Counted from the stretch's first letter, positions 8,458 through 17,993 are shown. The stretch is 61,740 bases of DNA from Muribaculaceae bacterium Isolate-013 (NCI) (GCA_004102785.1 SCEJ01000014.1:1-61740), one strand, 5' to 3'. The notes: generated by a model not told the origin, from the sequence alone. Numbers and translations: made by a program.

Positions 8458-9322
8458 GAATAAGCTACAACGATTTTTCTCCGATAACTGGACTATCCAG
8501 CGGCACGACCTCGAAAACACCGTGTCGCTCCTTTTGCCGTGCATACTCAACGGCAATATAGAAGCAGCAGTGGCGCAGCTCTCAAAAGCGAAATGCACCG
8601 TCAAGGCTACCGCCGCGCCTTATATGGCTAAATGGTACGAACTCGACGACATCACCCTCCCCGTTGATTCTATCGCAGTGATAACGCTGACCGGTACCCT
8701 CTATTCGTGGGAATCGGAATGGGTAATAAAGCAGATAGAGGCGGCGGAACTGAATCCGAATATTTGCGGCGTGGTGTTCGTTATCGACGGCCCCGGTGGT
8801 ATGGTGTCGCACCTCGACATGGCAGCCGCAGCCGTAGAGAATTGCACCAAACCCACCGCCACAGTAGTAACCGGCATCATGGCCTCCGCTCATTTCTGGT
8901 TAGGAACTGCAAGCGACCGCACTTTTATAGCCTCGCCACTTTGCGAGGTTGGTAGTGTGGGTATCGTCTGCACTCATACCAGTTTCAAAGAATTTTTCAG
9001 GCAGAACGGAATCGACTACCGCGAAATTTACCCGGACACCGCCGACCTTAAAAATAAGGAATACCGCGCCATTGTTGACAACAACGATGAAACCCTCATA
9101 AAGCAGAAGGCCGAAAAGATTCACAAGGTATTTGCCGAAACCGTGGCGCGTAACCTCGGAATCACCTACGACCCTGAACTCCCTCTTTTCCGTGGCGAAA
9201 TGTTCGCCGCCGACGAAGCAGTCGCCGCCGGATATATCGACCAGTTCGGAGGATTGAAAGACGCGGTTACATGGGTACTTGCACAGGCAACGAGCCGGAA
9301 GGCAGAACAATTATACAAATAA
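8456..9322 (+). CDS. Phage head maturation protease, S49 (SppA-like) family
   Basis: A 288-residue serine peptidase of the SppA/S49 family. It has the family's core VFVIDGPGGMV (about residues 106-116), the nucleophile in GIMASAHFW (Ser144) and a Lys-rich segment near 200-220 that should supply the general base. In phages of this layout the enzyme cuts capsid and scaffold during prohead maturation. It sits directly before the major capsid gene. The length is normal for phage S49 proteases. Confidence 0.85.
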   Translation: MNKLQRFFSDNWTIQRHDLENTVSLLLPCILNGNIEAAVAQLSKAKCTVKATAAPYMAKWYELDDITLPVDSIAVITLTGTLYSWESEWVIKQIEAAELNPNICGVVFVIDGPGGMVSHLDMAAAAVENCTKPTATVVTGIMASAHFWLGTASDRTFIASPLCEVGSVGIVCTHTSFKEFFRQNGIDYREIYPDTADLKNKEYRAIVDNNDETLIKQKAEKIHKVFAETVARNLGITYDPELPLFRGEMFAADEAVAAGYIDQFGGLKDAVTWVLAQATSRKAEQLYK

Positions 9323-9347
9323 TTTTAACAACCAAACAGTTACAAAC

Positions 9348-11540
9348 ATGAATTTTGCGAATTTAATCCCCGCGATTCTCGGTATTCTCGGCCTTACCTC
9401 CTTCAGTAAGGTGGACGGCAAGGAGTGCCTTTCGGACGAGGAACGCGCAGCGTTGAAGGGCTACGGTTTTACCGACCGTTTCCTCGACGACTTTAACGCC
9501 TACCTTCAGAATCCACCCACAGCCGCAACCGGCTCAACTCCCAATCAGCAGATGGCAGCCGTCGCCGCTGTTCTCGGTCAGACTACCGAGCAGCTTCAGG
9601 CTAAAACCGCAGAACTCGACGCGCTCAAACAGAGCGTCGCCACCGACAAAGCAGCCCACACCGCAGCCATTCAAGCGAAGGAGGCGGAAATCGCCGCTCT
9701 GAACGCCAAGATTCAGACACTTTCAGCTCTCCCCGAAACCGACCCCGGCAAGGGTGCCGGTTCAGCCACCGCCACCGCTCCGGCCTTCAATCTCGCCGAT
9801 GAACAGCAGCTCGGCGGCCTCTCCGGCTCCTTCTTCAGCCTCGAACGCCCCTACAACCAGCGCGCCCGCGCCGCCCTTCTCGCCAACGAAGGCAAGATGC
9901 TGGCCGTCGCCGCTCCCTCGTCGGTCGATTACAAGGGCCTTCAGGACGACCTCGGAGCGTTCTACCGCACAAGCTGGAGCGAACGCCTTCAGTCGTTCCT
10001 CGTCGAACTCCCGACAATTACCAAGCTGTTCCCCACCGAAGCCGGACACCAGGACCTCGAAACCCTCGTTAATCTGTTCCTCGGTGAGTTCTCACAAGCC
10101 GACACCTCCGATAAGAGCGAGTTCGACAAGGTTACAAAAGGCACTTACGAGTTCGGACACGAAACGCTCCGTATGTACGGCGTTATGTTCGTCCACAAGT
10201 TCCAGAGCCTGAAGCAGCTCGAAAAGAGTTGGATTGGCTACCTCAATCGCGAAGGCTCGAACCCCGTAAAACTTTCGTTTATCGAGTACCTCCTCGTTGA
10301 AACCGCGAAGGCCCTCCACAACGAACGCGAACTCCGCTATGTCAACGGTGTGCGCAAAGAACCCGACCCCGACAAGCCCGGCCGAGCTATGGACGCGGCC
10401 GACGGCCTCTACGAATTTTTACGCAAGCGCGTGGACGGTCATGTCGATTTCACTCCCAACGGCGGCACAACCGGCAAAACTGTTTACCAGATTAAGCCTT
10501 TTGCGCTCCCCCGTATCACCCCCGGCAATATCGGCGAAGTGTTCTACCAAGGTACGAGCATGATTCCCTCCGTGTTCCGCGACACCGGCAAAATCGTGCT
10601 TTATATCCCCTCGTTCATGCTCCCGTGGTATCACAAGTACAACGAAACCCACTACGGCCAGAATCAGGACTACAAAGCCGGTATCAACTACGTTAAGGAG
10701 TTCCCCGGCGTAAAAATCGAAACGATTCCCAACGCCGACAACCACCATCGTATCTTCTGGACTATCGACGGCAATATTCAGACCTTCTGCCAGATTTCCG
10801 GCGAAATGCTCCGTTTCCACCTCGAACAGCAGGACTGGACCGTTAAGGTGTGGAGCAACTGGAAAGAATCAATTCAGGCCACTGCCGTAGGTTACAAGTA
10901 CATCAACCGCGCCGACATGGACGGTTCTCGTCAGCTCATCTGGTGCAACGACTACGACCTCCCCGAAACCTACTATGTAGAAGGCGACAAGGATAAAAAT
11001 CCCGACGCGCTCCGCCACTCGTCTATCGTCACCGTCGCCAACTCGACCGCTTTCGAGATTACCGACATCACCAACGCCGAGGTCGGCAAGGTTATCGCCC
11101 TCAAATGTGGCGCGGACGGTGAAAGTGGCGTGACTATCAAGAAGGCCGGTAAATTCGAGCTGCTGACCGAGACATGGACACCGAAGAAAGGCGACGTTCT
11201 CCGCGTGATGAAACGCGCCGACGGCAAGTTCATCGAGGTAAGCCGCGCAACTGCCGCCGCTGATTCCTACCAGTTCCCCACCGACGCAACAACCCCCAGC
11301 GTTCAGGGCGCGACCGTGTTCATCACAGCCGCCAACACCAAGGCGACCGCAATCACCGACCTGACCGACGCAGTAGCCGGAGTGGTTTACACAATCCACG
11401 GAGCCGGAGCCGCCAACGCCTCGACCATTGCCAACGGTGGAAACTTTGTTCTCACCGCAGCCATGACCCTGAAGGCCGGCGCGTTTATCCAGCTCGTGAA
11501 GGCAGCAGACGGCAAGTTCTACGAGGTGGCCCGCGGATAA
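9348..11540 (+). CDS. Major capsid protein with scaffold-like N-terminus and duplicated C-terminal domain
   Basis: A 730-residue protein starting at ATG 9348; an upstream frame from 9279 overlaps the protease and lacks support. Residues about 68-124 are a coiled coil typical of an internal scaffold (TAELDALKQSVATDKAAH), followed by a Gly/Ala linker. The central part (about 140-550) is the likely capsid fold. The C-terminus carries two similar beta-rich domains (about 556-632 and 652-729), both ending KADGK-like/ADGKFxEV; these may be surface decorations. Very high expression is suggested by strongly biased codons. Assignment rests on position after the S49 protease and size. Confidence 0.75.
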   Translation: MNFANLIPAILGILGLTSFSKVDGKECLSDEERAALKGYGFTDRFLDDFNAYLQNPPTAATGSTPNQQMAAVAAVLGQTTEQLQAKTAELDALKQSVATDKAAHTAAIQAKEAEIAALNAKIQTLSALPETDPGKGAGSATATAPAFNLADEQQLGGLSGSFFSLERPYNQRARAALLANEGKMLAVAAPSSVDYKGLQDDLGAFYRTSWSERLQSFLVELPTITKLFPTEAGHQDLETLVNLFLGEFSQADTSDKSEFDKVTKGTYEFGHETLRMYGVMFVHKFQSLKQLEKSWIGYLNREGSNPVKLSFIEYLLVETAKALHNERELRYVNGVRKEPDPDKPGRAMDAADGLYEFLRKRVDGHVDFTPNGGTTGKTVYQIKPFALPRITPGNIGEVFYQGTSMIPSVFRDTGKIVLYIPSFMLPWYHKYNETHYGQNQDYKAGINYVKEFPGVKIETIPNADNHHRIFWTIDGNIQTFCQISGEMLRFHLEQQDWTVKVWSNWKESIQATAVGYKYINRADMDGSRQLIWCNDYDLPETYYVEGDKDKNPDALRHSSIVTVANSTAFEITDITNAEVGKVIALKCGADGESGVTIKKAGKFELLTETWTPKKGDVLRVMKRADGKFIEVSRATAAADSYQFPTDATTPSVQGATVFITAANTKATAITDLTDAVAGVVYTIHGAGAANASTIANGGNFVLTAAMTLKAGAFIQLVKAADGKFYEVARG

Positions 11541-11559
11541 TAACCGCGCACCAACAAAC

Positions 11560-11597
11560 ACGGAGGGCGACTGCATCCGCTCTTGCCCTCCGTTTTA
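11560..11597 (+). terminator. Terminator-like hairpin after the capsid gene
   Basis: ACGGAGGGC (11560-11568) pairs perfectly with GCCCTCCGT (11585-11593), followed by TTTATT. It may reduce read-through or stabilise the capsid mRNA end. Confidence 0.75.
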
Positions 11598-11624
11598 TTC
11601 TCTAACTGTTATTATTTCAAGGAT

Positions 11625-12440
11625 ATGACATATATTAAAAAATCCGTACCACGCGCCGAAGGCAATCCCGGCACAGGTATTCAGCCGCGCGACCAGCTGA
11701 CCCTTATCGACATCGACGACATCGCTTTCATGCCGTCGGCCGACGACAAAGGGGTGGTTATCGCCGATAACATCGTAATGAAGCCCGGCCGTTACGGTTA
11801 TAACATCTACATGACACAGGGCACAATCGAGGTAACGAGCGCAGCCGAAGGCGATACCGACAAAATCGGTTTCACACCCTCGATTAAGTTTGAGCACCCC
11901 GGCAACGAGCAGGAGGTGCGCGAGTTCAAGGCCAACAGCATTAACCGCAAGTTCATTGTGGTAATCCGCTATTGTTCCGGCAAGCCCGCCGACCTTATCG
12001 GTACAATCTGCAACCCGTGCAAGCTCACCCCCTCTTACACCGGTAACAACGAGAGCAACACCAACGAAATGACCTTCACCCAGATTTCAAAGGGTAGCGA
12101 CATCTTTATTTATAAAGGTACTGTGACCCTCGAAGAACCCGTTTCAGTCGTTGAAACAGGGGTAACGGTAGTTCCGTTCATTTCCGAAGGCCAGTACCAG
12201 CTCACCGCCGGCGCCGCCGTTATCGACGAAATCGAGGGCGGCGCACACGACGCAGTTATTACCCTCCTCGGCGCGGCTGGAGGTTCATCGCCTACCGTTT
12301 CCGGCACCGGCGGTAAAATCCTCCTCCGTGGCGGCAAGGTGTTCACAGCCTCCGAAGGTTCACAGCTCACTCTCCGCGCGTTCGACAGCGGCGACGGCGG
12401 TATTATGTGGATTGAACAAAGCCGTTACGTCGCAGCCTGA
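11625..12440 (+). CDS. Probable major tail (tube) protein with a decoration-like C-terminal domain
   Basis: A 271-residue beta-rich protein, start ATG 11625. Residues 1-180 have the strand-rich, acidic character of tail tube proteins, including NESNTNEMTFTQISKGS. The last about 85 residues (183-264) resemble the two repeats at the C-terminus of the capsid protein, ending SQLTLRAFDSG...WIEQSR. It lies between two strong hairpin terminators, suggesting separate high-level expression. A head-decoration protein is the main alternative. Confidence 0.55.
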   Translation: MTYIKKSVPRAEGNPGTGIQPRDQLTLIDIDDIAFMPSADDKGVVIADNIVMKPGRYGYNIYMTQGTIEVTSAAEGDTDKIGFTPSIKFEHPGNEQEVREFKANSINRKFIVVIRYCSGKPADLIGTICNPCKLTPSYTGNNESNTNEMTFTQISKGSDIFIYKGTVTLEEPVSVVETGVTVVPFISEGQYQLTAGAAVIDEIEGGAHDAVITLLGAAGGSSPTVSGTGGKILLRGGKVFTASEGSQLTLRAFDSGDGGIMWIEQSRYVAA

Positions 12441-12463
12441 CAAATATCACCTACCTGATACCC

Positions 12464-12500
12464 ACGCCCCGAAGGAATTACCGACCTCCGGGGCGTTTTG
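12464..12500 (+). terminator. Terminator after the 11625 gene
   Basis: ACGCCCC (12464-12470) pairs with GGGGCGT (12490-12496), with extra inner pairing, followed by TTTTGTGT. Strong intrinsic terminator. Confidence 0.75.
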
Positions 12501-12528
12501 TGTCCTTCTGATTGGTAATTACCGGGCT

Positions 12529-12536
12529 TAATTTTG
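12529..12536 (+). promoter_or_regulatory. Possible promoter for the 12559 gene
   Basis: TAATTTTG fits TAnnTTTG and lies 22 bases before the ATG at 12559, right after a terminator. No clear -33 box is seen. Confidence 0.4.
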
Positions 12537-12558
12537 TAGCGTTAAATATAATAGCCTT

Positions 12559-13512
12559 ATGACTACCGAGCAGAAAAAGGAAATTACCGCCTACCTTTGC
12601 GGCCCTCGCGACTATGCCGAAGGCGTGGCACTTTACCAGCGTTACGGCGTAAATTTGCGCCTGAAGCGTCAATTTGCGGTCGAAGATACCGCCGTTATCC
12701 GTGAAATTCTTTTCGATGAACTCCGTAAACTTGCCGGACTGTCGGAAATCGAGTTTAATCACCTTCCACGTCAAGCCGTCAAGAAAACGGCGCAGCTCAA
12801 CGACGTACAAGCGAAATGCGTAATTCTCGACGACGAGAAAAACGACGAATCGGCGTTAATGGAACTCGCCGATTCTTTCGGTGTTACCGTTGACGAACTT
12901 GTTAGCCCTGATTTTCAGGAACGAGTGTTGGCAATGGACGAAAACGCCGACCGTATAGACGAACTTACCGACGAACTGGAGGCCGCACGTTCCAAGTATG
13001 CCGAAGCCCCGGAACCGGTTCGGAAAATGATACGTTTCCGCGAAAAATATCCCTTCCTCAATTCTACCGACTGCCCCGACGTACTGAAGATACTCGTGGC
13101 CGATATGTTCACCGCATACGGTAACTACAAGGCTGCACACGCCCGCCTTCAGGTACTCGGCGACGCAGATTCAGCCACCGCCGCCGCTGATTGCGAAACA
13201 GTAGTTACCGAGTATCTGAAAAACCGTGAAATCTGGGACGAACTCGAATATTACCGCGAAAACGGCGTGATTCTCGGCAAAGCTGCAAAGTTCCGCGAAA
13301 TGGAAGCCGCCGAGGACTTGACAAAAATCTCCGATGTTGACCTTATGGGCCAACTCCGGAGCGCAGGGGTTCAGGAATCCAAGGCGAAAAAGGCGGTCGA
13401 GGAAGCCAAGGCAAAAAAGCAACCTAACGAAAAGGCCGAAGCCGCTTTTGTGAAATGGTCTAACCGTAAAAAGGTACTGAAGGCGGAAATCGACCGCCGA
13501 AAAAAAAAGTAA
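12559..13512 (+). CDS. Hypothetical phage structural protein; ends in an A9 slippery run
   Basis: A 317-residue, mostly helical, charged protein (coiled-coil segments near residues 125-155 and 265-317). It follows the probable tail protein and precedes an adenine methyltransferase and terminase. Its last codons are CGA AAA AAA AAG TAA within nine consecutive A's (13500-13508). A -1 shift there would bypass the stop and add 58 codons in the frame ending at 13685. Function not recognised; it could be a tail assembly or head-tail protein. Confidence 0.65.
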   Translation: MTTEQKKEITAYLCGPRDYAEGVALYQRYGVNLRLKRQFAVEDTAVIREILFDELRKLAGLSEIEFNHLPRQAVKKTAQLNDVQAKCVILDDEKNDESALMELADSFGVTVDELVSPDFQERVLAMDENADRIDELTDELEAARSKYAEAPEPVRKMIRFREKYPFLNSTDCPDVLKILVADMFTAYGNYKAAHARLQVLGDADSATAAADCETVVTEYLKNREIWDELEYYRENGVILGKAAKFREMEAAEDLTKISDVDLMGQLRSAGVQESKAKKAVEEAKAKKQPNEKAEAAFVKWSNRKKVLKAEIDRRKKK

Positions 13513-13685
13513 TTGAGGCTATCGAGAGCGCGGAACGGTCGAGGGAGTATTTTACAAAATACCTCTCCCGTTCCGGCTGTCACCCGTGCGACCGCTCCGA
13601 GGCCGGGCATCAACTCTCTATCGTTAACAAGAAAATCGACGCGCTGAATGTATCGTTATCCCTCTTACAATCTTTCAACGACTGA
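13512..13685 (+). CDS. Short downstream frame without a start codon, candidate -1 frameshift extension
   Basis: Fifty-seven codons read in the -1 frame relative to the 12559 gene, beginning at its stop codon and ending with the TGA at 13683-13685. The codons use the same G/C-ending pattern as neighbouring phage genes, and the peptide looks real (EYFTKYLSRSGCHPCDRSE). No ATG, GTG or TTG start is present upstream in this frame. It is best explained as the extension made by -1 slippage on A9, or by one missing A in the assembly. It overlaps the methyltransferase start at 13648. Confidence 0.5.
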   Translation: MEAIESAERSREYFTKYLSRSGCHPCDRSEAGHQLSIVNKKIDALNVSLSLLQSFND

Positions 13686-14355
13686 CCTCCGCGAGTTTCC
13701 CGGCGGTACGTTGTTCAACGGCGACTGCCTCGACGTTATAAAGACGCTCCCGGCGGCCTCTGTTGACTGTATTATTACCGACCCTCCTTATTTTTTAGGT
13801 ATGACCCACAACGGGCAAAAGGGTAATTTCCGCGAATTGTCGATTTGCCGACCATTTTACCGTGATTTATTCCACGAGTACCGCCGAGTTGCCAAGCCCG
13901 AAGCCTGTATTTACTTTTTCTGTGACTGGCGCGGATATGCTTTTTATTACCCTCTGTTCGATGAAATCCTGAAGGCCCATAATATGCTCGTTTGGGATAA
14001 ATTGAGCGGTCCTGGCAATCATTACGCATTTATCCACGAACTTGTGTTGTTTCATGCTGGCAAGGGCGCGAATATCGGCGGAACAAACATAATTTCCGAC
14101 ATAAAAAGTTTCACCTCCGGGGCAAAAACAACCGACGGCGCGAAGGTTCACCCCACGCAAAAGCCGGTAGCCCTGATTCAAAAGTTTATCGAGGACGCGA
14201 CCGAGCCGGGCGCGGTGATTCTCGACACTTTCGGCGGTTCTGGCTCTACCGCCGTGGCTGCTGTACGCTCCGGCCGTCGCTTTATCCTCATGGAGCAAGA
14301 CGAAGGATATTACCACACCGCTTGCAAACGCCTCGAAGATGAATACCGAGAATAA
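13648..14355 (+). CDS. DNA adenine-N6 or cytosine-N4 methyltransferase, beta class
   Basis: A 235-residue amino-methyltransferase with the catalytic DPPY at about residues 45-48 and the SAM-binding DTFGGSGST at about 193-201. Motif IV before motif I marks the beta class. No restriction partner is adjacent. It lies between structural genes and the terminase, so it is expressed late or with packaging and probably protects DNA from host restriction. With the C5 enzyme at 4538 the phage has two orphan methyltransferases of different chemistry. Confidence 0.9.
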   Translation: MYRYPSYNLSTTDLREFPGGTLFNGDCLDVIKTLPAASVDCIITDPPYFLGMTHNGQKGNFRELSICRPFYRDLFHEYRRVAKPEACIYFFCDWRGYAFYYPLFDEILKAHNMLVWDKLSGPGNHYAFIHELVLFHAGKGANIGGTNIISDIKSFTSGAKTTDGAKVHPTQKPVALIQKFIEDATEPGAVILDTFGGSGSTAVAAVRSGRRFILMEQDEGYYHTACKRLEDEYRE

Positions 14356-14698
14356 CAACAAACCTACATTACCGGCCTTTCCTCTAACGAAAGCGGAGGA
14401 GGACGAGGTTATGAAACTGGCAGCCGTGGGATTCATGCCCCACGAAATCGCCGTGTCTATGGAATGGACGCGAGAGCGACGCACCGCCTTCTGTATTCTT
14501 GCAAATGTGCCCGGCTCCGCAATCTCCGTACTGATTACCGCCGGACGTGCAACCGGACGCGCTCAACCCCAGATAAAACTGCAAGAAGCCGCAAAAGCCG
14601 GTAACATAGAGGCGATAAAGGCACTCCAGAACCTCCAACGAACGAACCGATTTAATGAACTCGTTAACAATATGGACGATGACGAATTTACTCCGTAA
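14339..14698 (+). CDS. Probable terminase small subunit
   Basis: A 119-residue protein with an N-terminal HTH-like region (MKLAAVGFMPHEIAVSMEW) and helical remainder, overlapping the methyltransferase by 17 bases. It sits two genes before the large terminase. Small terminase subunits bind the packaging site through such an HTH. Assignment is by position and fold impression. Confidence 0.55.
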   Translation: MNTENNNKPTLPAFPLTKAEEDEVMKLAAVGFMPHEIAVSMEWTRERRTAFCILANVPGSAISVLITAGRATGRAQPQIKLQEAAKAGNIEAIKALQNLQRTNRFNELVNNMDDDEFTP

Positions 14699-15356
14699 GC
14701 CCTCCCGAATTGATTTTGAGGCGTTGGATTCCCACCAGATTGAACGGATTCTTAAAACCGGCGACCTCGAAAGCCTTACACCGGCCGAACGCGAATATTT
14801 CAACCTTATGGAACTTGTTCGTGGCCTACGGGCGCGAATGATGATGCCCGGAGGCAATCGCATAGTTACCAAGGCCGGAATTATCAAGGTTCTGAAATCT
14901 GATGTTTACGGGCTGTCAGACTGGATGGCGCGGCGTGTCTATTCCGACGCGCTGAATTTCTTTTATTCCGTCGATGATGTCACTCCCCGCGCATGGCGCA
15001 ACCTCTACGCCGAACGCCTCGATAATATGGCGAATTTGTCCGCGTCAATGGGTAAAATGAAAGAGGCCCGTAGCTTTATGGTTGAAGCTGCCAAATTGCG
15101 AGGCTGCTACGAGGACCAGGCCCCCGAAATTCCGCAGGAACTCCTCGACGCTGCTCCAACGGTTATTTATACCGCCGACCCCGAAAGTATGGGCGCACCG
15201 AAGGCCGACCGCAAGGAACTGGAGGCGTTTATTGATTCAATACCGGATATTCCCGAAATATCGTTACGCCGTGTCAAGGAGGATGCCGGTATTACCAAAC
15301 GTAACCTATTAAGCCGCATGATTGAGGACGCTAAAGAGTTTGGCGATGAAGAATAA
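14679..15356 (+). CDS. Hypothetical phage protein next to the terminase
   Basis: About 225 residues from the ATG at 14679; an ATG at 14655 is also possible. Predicted helical, with a conserved-looking core (YGLSDWMARRVYSDALNFF). It overlaps both neighbours by 10-20 bases, so the three genes are coupled. It may be a packaging accessory or the true DNA-recognition subunit; no family recognised. Confidence 0.55.
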   Translation: MTNLLRKPSRIDFEALDSHQIERILKTGDLESLTPAEREYFNLMELVRGLRARMMMPGGNRIVTKAGIIKVLKSDVYGLSDWMARRVYSDALNFFYSVDDVTPRAWRNLYAERLDNMANLSASMGKMKEARSFMVEAAKLRGCYEDQAPEIPQELLDAAPTVIYTADPESMGAPKADRKELEAFIDSIPDIPEISLRRVKEDAGITKRNLLSRMIEDAKEFGDEE

Positions 15357-17049
15357 ATTTAACGACCCTGATGTTCCGGTAAAATTCGGCTCTGACGCGC
15401 TGATTTTCTGCGACTGGATAGATACGACAAATTTCGTATCTATCGGCGGCCGTGGTGTGGCAAAGAGTACCGTTATTCTGGCGCGACGCTCTGAACGCTG
15501 TGTGCGCCTCATGCCGGGCGCACCCGTGGCAATCGTCGCAAATACCTATTCTAACCTCGTCGATAACATCATGCCCGCCGTGCAAAACGGTTGGAAACTT
15601 AACGGGCTGATAGAAGGCGTTCACTATATCAAGGGTAAGAAGCCCCCGGAGGAGTGGCGGCGACGCTGCTCCGTTATTGTCGATGATTACCGGCACGTTT
15701 ATAGCTTTTGGAATGGCTCGGTTATATTCCTCGGCTCTCTCGATAACCCCTCGTTACTGGCCGGTAAATCCGTGGCCCACCTTTTGTTTGATGAAGCAAA
15801 ATACGCCTCTGATACAAGGGCGGCCCGTGTTCTGCCTATCCTACGCGGCGACGCTATCACCTACGGACGCTGCCACCTCTACGGCGGTGTTACCATTACC
15901 ACCGATATGCCCGACGTTACCGAAGGCGAATATGATTGGTTTTTCCGCTATGCCTCCGAAATGAATCCGGAACGCATTATAAAGATTATGCAAGCCGCCG
16001 GGGAACTCAACCGCCTACGGATAAAACAGGAGCGCGAGAACCGCGCCCCTCGTCCTGATGAACGCAAGATCGCGAGGGTAGAAAAGAAAATCGACTATTA
16101 TACCGAGGGCCTTCTGAAGCTGCGCAAGGGGCAAACCTTCTTTATGAATATTTCGAGTTTCGTTAATATCGACATTCTTACGGTCGATTATGCGAAACGC
16201 CTCTATAATGGCGCGTTGGAGCTGCACGAGTTCCTTAAATCCGTGTTAGGTATGCGCCCCGGCGTTCGCAAGGACGCGAGGTTTTACGTTCTGTTTGGCG
16301 ATAAACACAAGTACACCGACGGAACTTATTCAGGTGAAGCGGCGTTCACATGGAACGAACTCCGTTACCTCGACCCCTCCCGACCTCTCGACGGCGGTAT
16401 GGATTTCGGTAATATGCTTTCTTTGGTTATCGGACAGGAGGACGGTAAATATTACCGTGTGCATAAAAATTTCTACGAGATACCTCCGGGCTGGATGCGT
16501 GAACTTGCCGACCAGTTTCTTGACTTTTTCGCCGATTACCCTACAAAGGTGCTAAACCTCTATTACGACCGTTCAGGTAATAACCTCCAGCGTCAGGGCG
16601 TTGACTATGCCCGGCAAATAAAAGAGGCTATCGAGAAGGACGGCGACGGGCGGCGTACCGGCTGGACTGTTAACCTTAAATCAAGGAAACAGGCCAACCT
16701 TCCGCAGAACGCCGAATATAATTTCATGCACGAACTTATGCGCGGTGAGAATAAGAAATTACCGCTCCTTCTGGTTGATGTGCTGAACTGTTCCGAAATG
16801 ATTTCAAGTATCGAGGGAGCAAAAGCCGAGGTAAAGTACCGGGGCAGTGTCAAGGTAGTGGCGAAGGTGAAGAAAACCGAGAAGCTGGAGGCAAAGAAAT
16901 TGCCGAGGTTATCGACCAATTTCTCCGACGCTTTCAAGTACCTGATGATGCGCCGCCGTTGGTTGACCGCTACACGAGCCGCAGCCGATTCCAACACAGG
17001 AGCCGACGCAATGGCAGCGCAGTGGGTAGCCGACAAGTTCGACGGCTGA
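15346..17049 (+). CDS. Terminase large subunit
   Basis: A 567-residue packaging motor, start ATG 15346 inside the previous gene's end. The ATPase has a Walker A-like GGRGVAKST (about residues 34-42) and Walker B HLLFDEA near 145-151. The nuclease half has GMDFG near 351 and YYDRSGNN near 405-412, where acidic residues bind metal. It cuts concatemeric DNA and drives it into the prohead through the portal. Length is normal for the family. Confidence 0.88.
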   Translation: MKNKFNDPDVPVKFGSDALIFCDWIDTTNFVSIGGRGVAKSTVILARRSERCVRLMPGAPVAIVANTYSNLVDNIMPAVQNGWKLNGLIEGVHYIKGKKPPEEWRRRCSVIVDDYRHVYSFWNGSVIFLGSLDNPSLLAGKSVAHLLFDEAKYASDTRAARVLPILRGDAITYGRCHLYGGVTITTDMPDVTEGEYDWFFRYASEMNPERIIKIMQAAGELNRLRIKQERENRAPRPDERKIARVEKKIDYYTEGLLKLRKGQTFFMNISSFVNIDILTVDYAKRLYNGALELHEFLKSVLGMRPGVRKDARFYVLFGDKHKYTDGTYSGEAAFTWNELRYLDPSRPLDGGMDFGNMLSLVIGQEDGKYYRVHKNFYEIPPGWMRELADQFLDFFADYPTKVLNLYYDRSGNNLQRQGVDYARQIKEAIEKDGDGRRTGWTVNLKSRKQANLPQNAEYNFMHELMRGENKKLPLLLVDVLNCSEMISSIEGAKAEVKYRGSVKVVAKVKKTEKLEAKKLPRLSTNFSDAFKYLMMRRRWLTATRAAADSNTGADAMAAQWVADKFDG

Positions 17050-17432
17050 CCGACCTACATACCGACTATTATCCGACCATGTTACCGCCCGACGACAGCA
17101 CAGCCGCCGGGCGGTGTCGTGTGCGCCCTCTCATAACGCCGTAACAGTTCAAAACCTCACATTTCACCCCCGGTAAGGGGTGGTAATTACTTTCGGCCGT
17201 CAGAGCGGGCCGCCCTACGGAGCGCGTCAAAAATTGCGTTTTTCGTTTCGGTCGCATTTAGTTGCTTGATATAGTGATGTTTGGCGAAAAGTAGAGCAAA
17301 ATTTTACGCTAAAAACCGCATTTTTTGTGTTGCAATCTCCAATTTTTCACCCTATTACCGTGAAAAATCCGTAAATTTGTGCTGTCAAACTCCCGAAAAC
17401 CGGCGGAAGATATTCAAAATCTTACGCCAAAG
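17050..17432. other. Gene-free gap after the terminase
   Basis: About 380 bases. A hairpin ACCGCCCG/CGGGCGGT lies at 17084-17115 without a T-run. A promoter-like TAAATTTG (17372-17379) precedes the lipoprotein gene. Nothing else recognised. Confidence 0.6.
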
Positions 17433-17993
17433 ATGAAATATTTAACTTTGTTGTTCGGACTTCTTCTGGTTAGTTGCTCTGGGAACGTTAAAACCACAGC
17501 GCCGGAAAACATAGGAGCTGCAGCCGACAATATTACAGAATCCATTACCGTCGAAAAATCCGATACCTTACCCCCGTTTGAGGTCGCAAAAAGAAAGGCC
17601 GGAGGGTTCGACGCATGGACAATAACCGAAAACAGGAACAAAATAGCTGATATTCCATGTGTGTTGGAATCATGTCCCGCCGGCATCTTCGACACTCCGG
17701 CTTCCAAGAAGATACAAGGGGAACCAGTGTCGGCGCGCGATGCAACATGGTCAGCAGCTCTCCGCGCTCTGAAAAATCTCGTTCCCAATCCTGATGCAAA
17801 GATAATTTTTGATTATTCCAAGTTGAACAGACAAATAAACAACGGGAAACAGTGTCTATTTGCTGGACCGATTCAGATCAAGAATGAAAACGGTAAATAC
17901 GTTGAAGCTGAAATCAATCTTACCGTCACTCACTTTTGGGATGATTATCGACAGCCTTCCTCGTGGTATGTTACTGGAAATATTGTTTTTTGA
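17433..17993 (+). CDS. Prophage-encoded lipoprotein, possible lysogenic conversion gene
   Basis: A 186-residue protein whose first 15 residues are a lipoprotein signal peptide (LLFGLLLVSC, lipid-modified Cys15). The rest is soluble and would face the periplasm or surface. It has its own promoter-like box (17372) and is followed by a T-rich terminator, so it behaves as an independent unit within the structural genes. Such genes often alter the lysogen surface or exclude other phages. No fold recognised. Confidence 0.65.
   Translation: MKYLTLLFGLLLVSCSGNVKTTAPENIGAAADNITESITVEKSDTLPPFEVAKRKAGGFDAWTITENRNKIADIPCVLESCPAGIFDTPASKKIQGEPVSARDATWSAALRALKNLVPNPDAKIIFDYSKLNRQINNGKQCLFAGPIQIKNENGKYVEAEINLTVTHFWDDYRQPSSWYVTGNIVF

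Noticed and set aside
10869-11576. Long minus-strand frame (235 aa) opposite the capsid gene
   Set aside because: It is a by-product of strong codon bias in the capsid gene; it is Cys/Gly/Val-rich with no motif.
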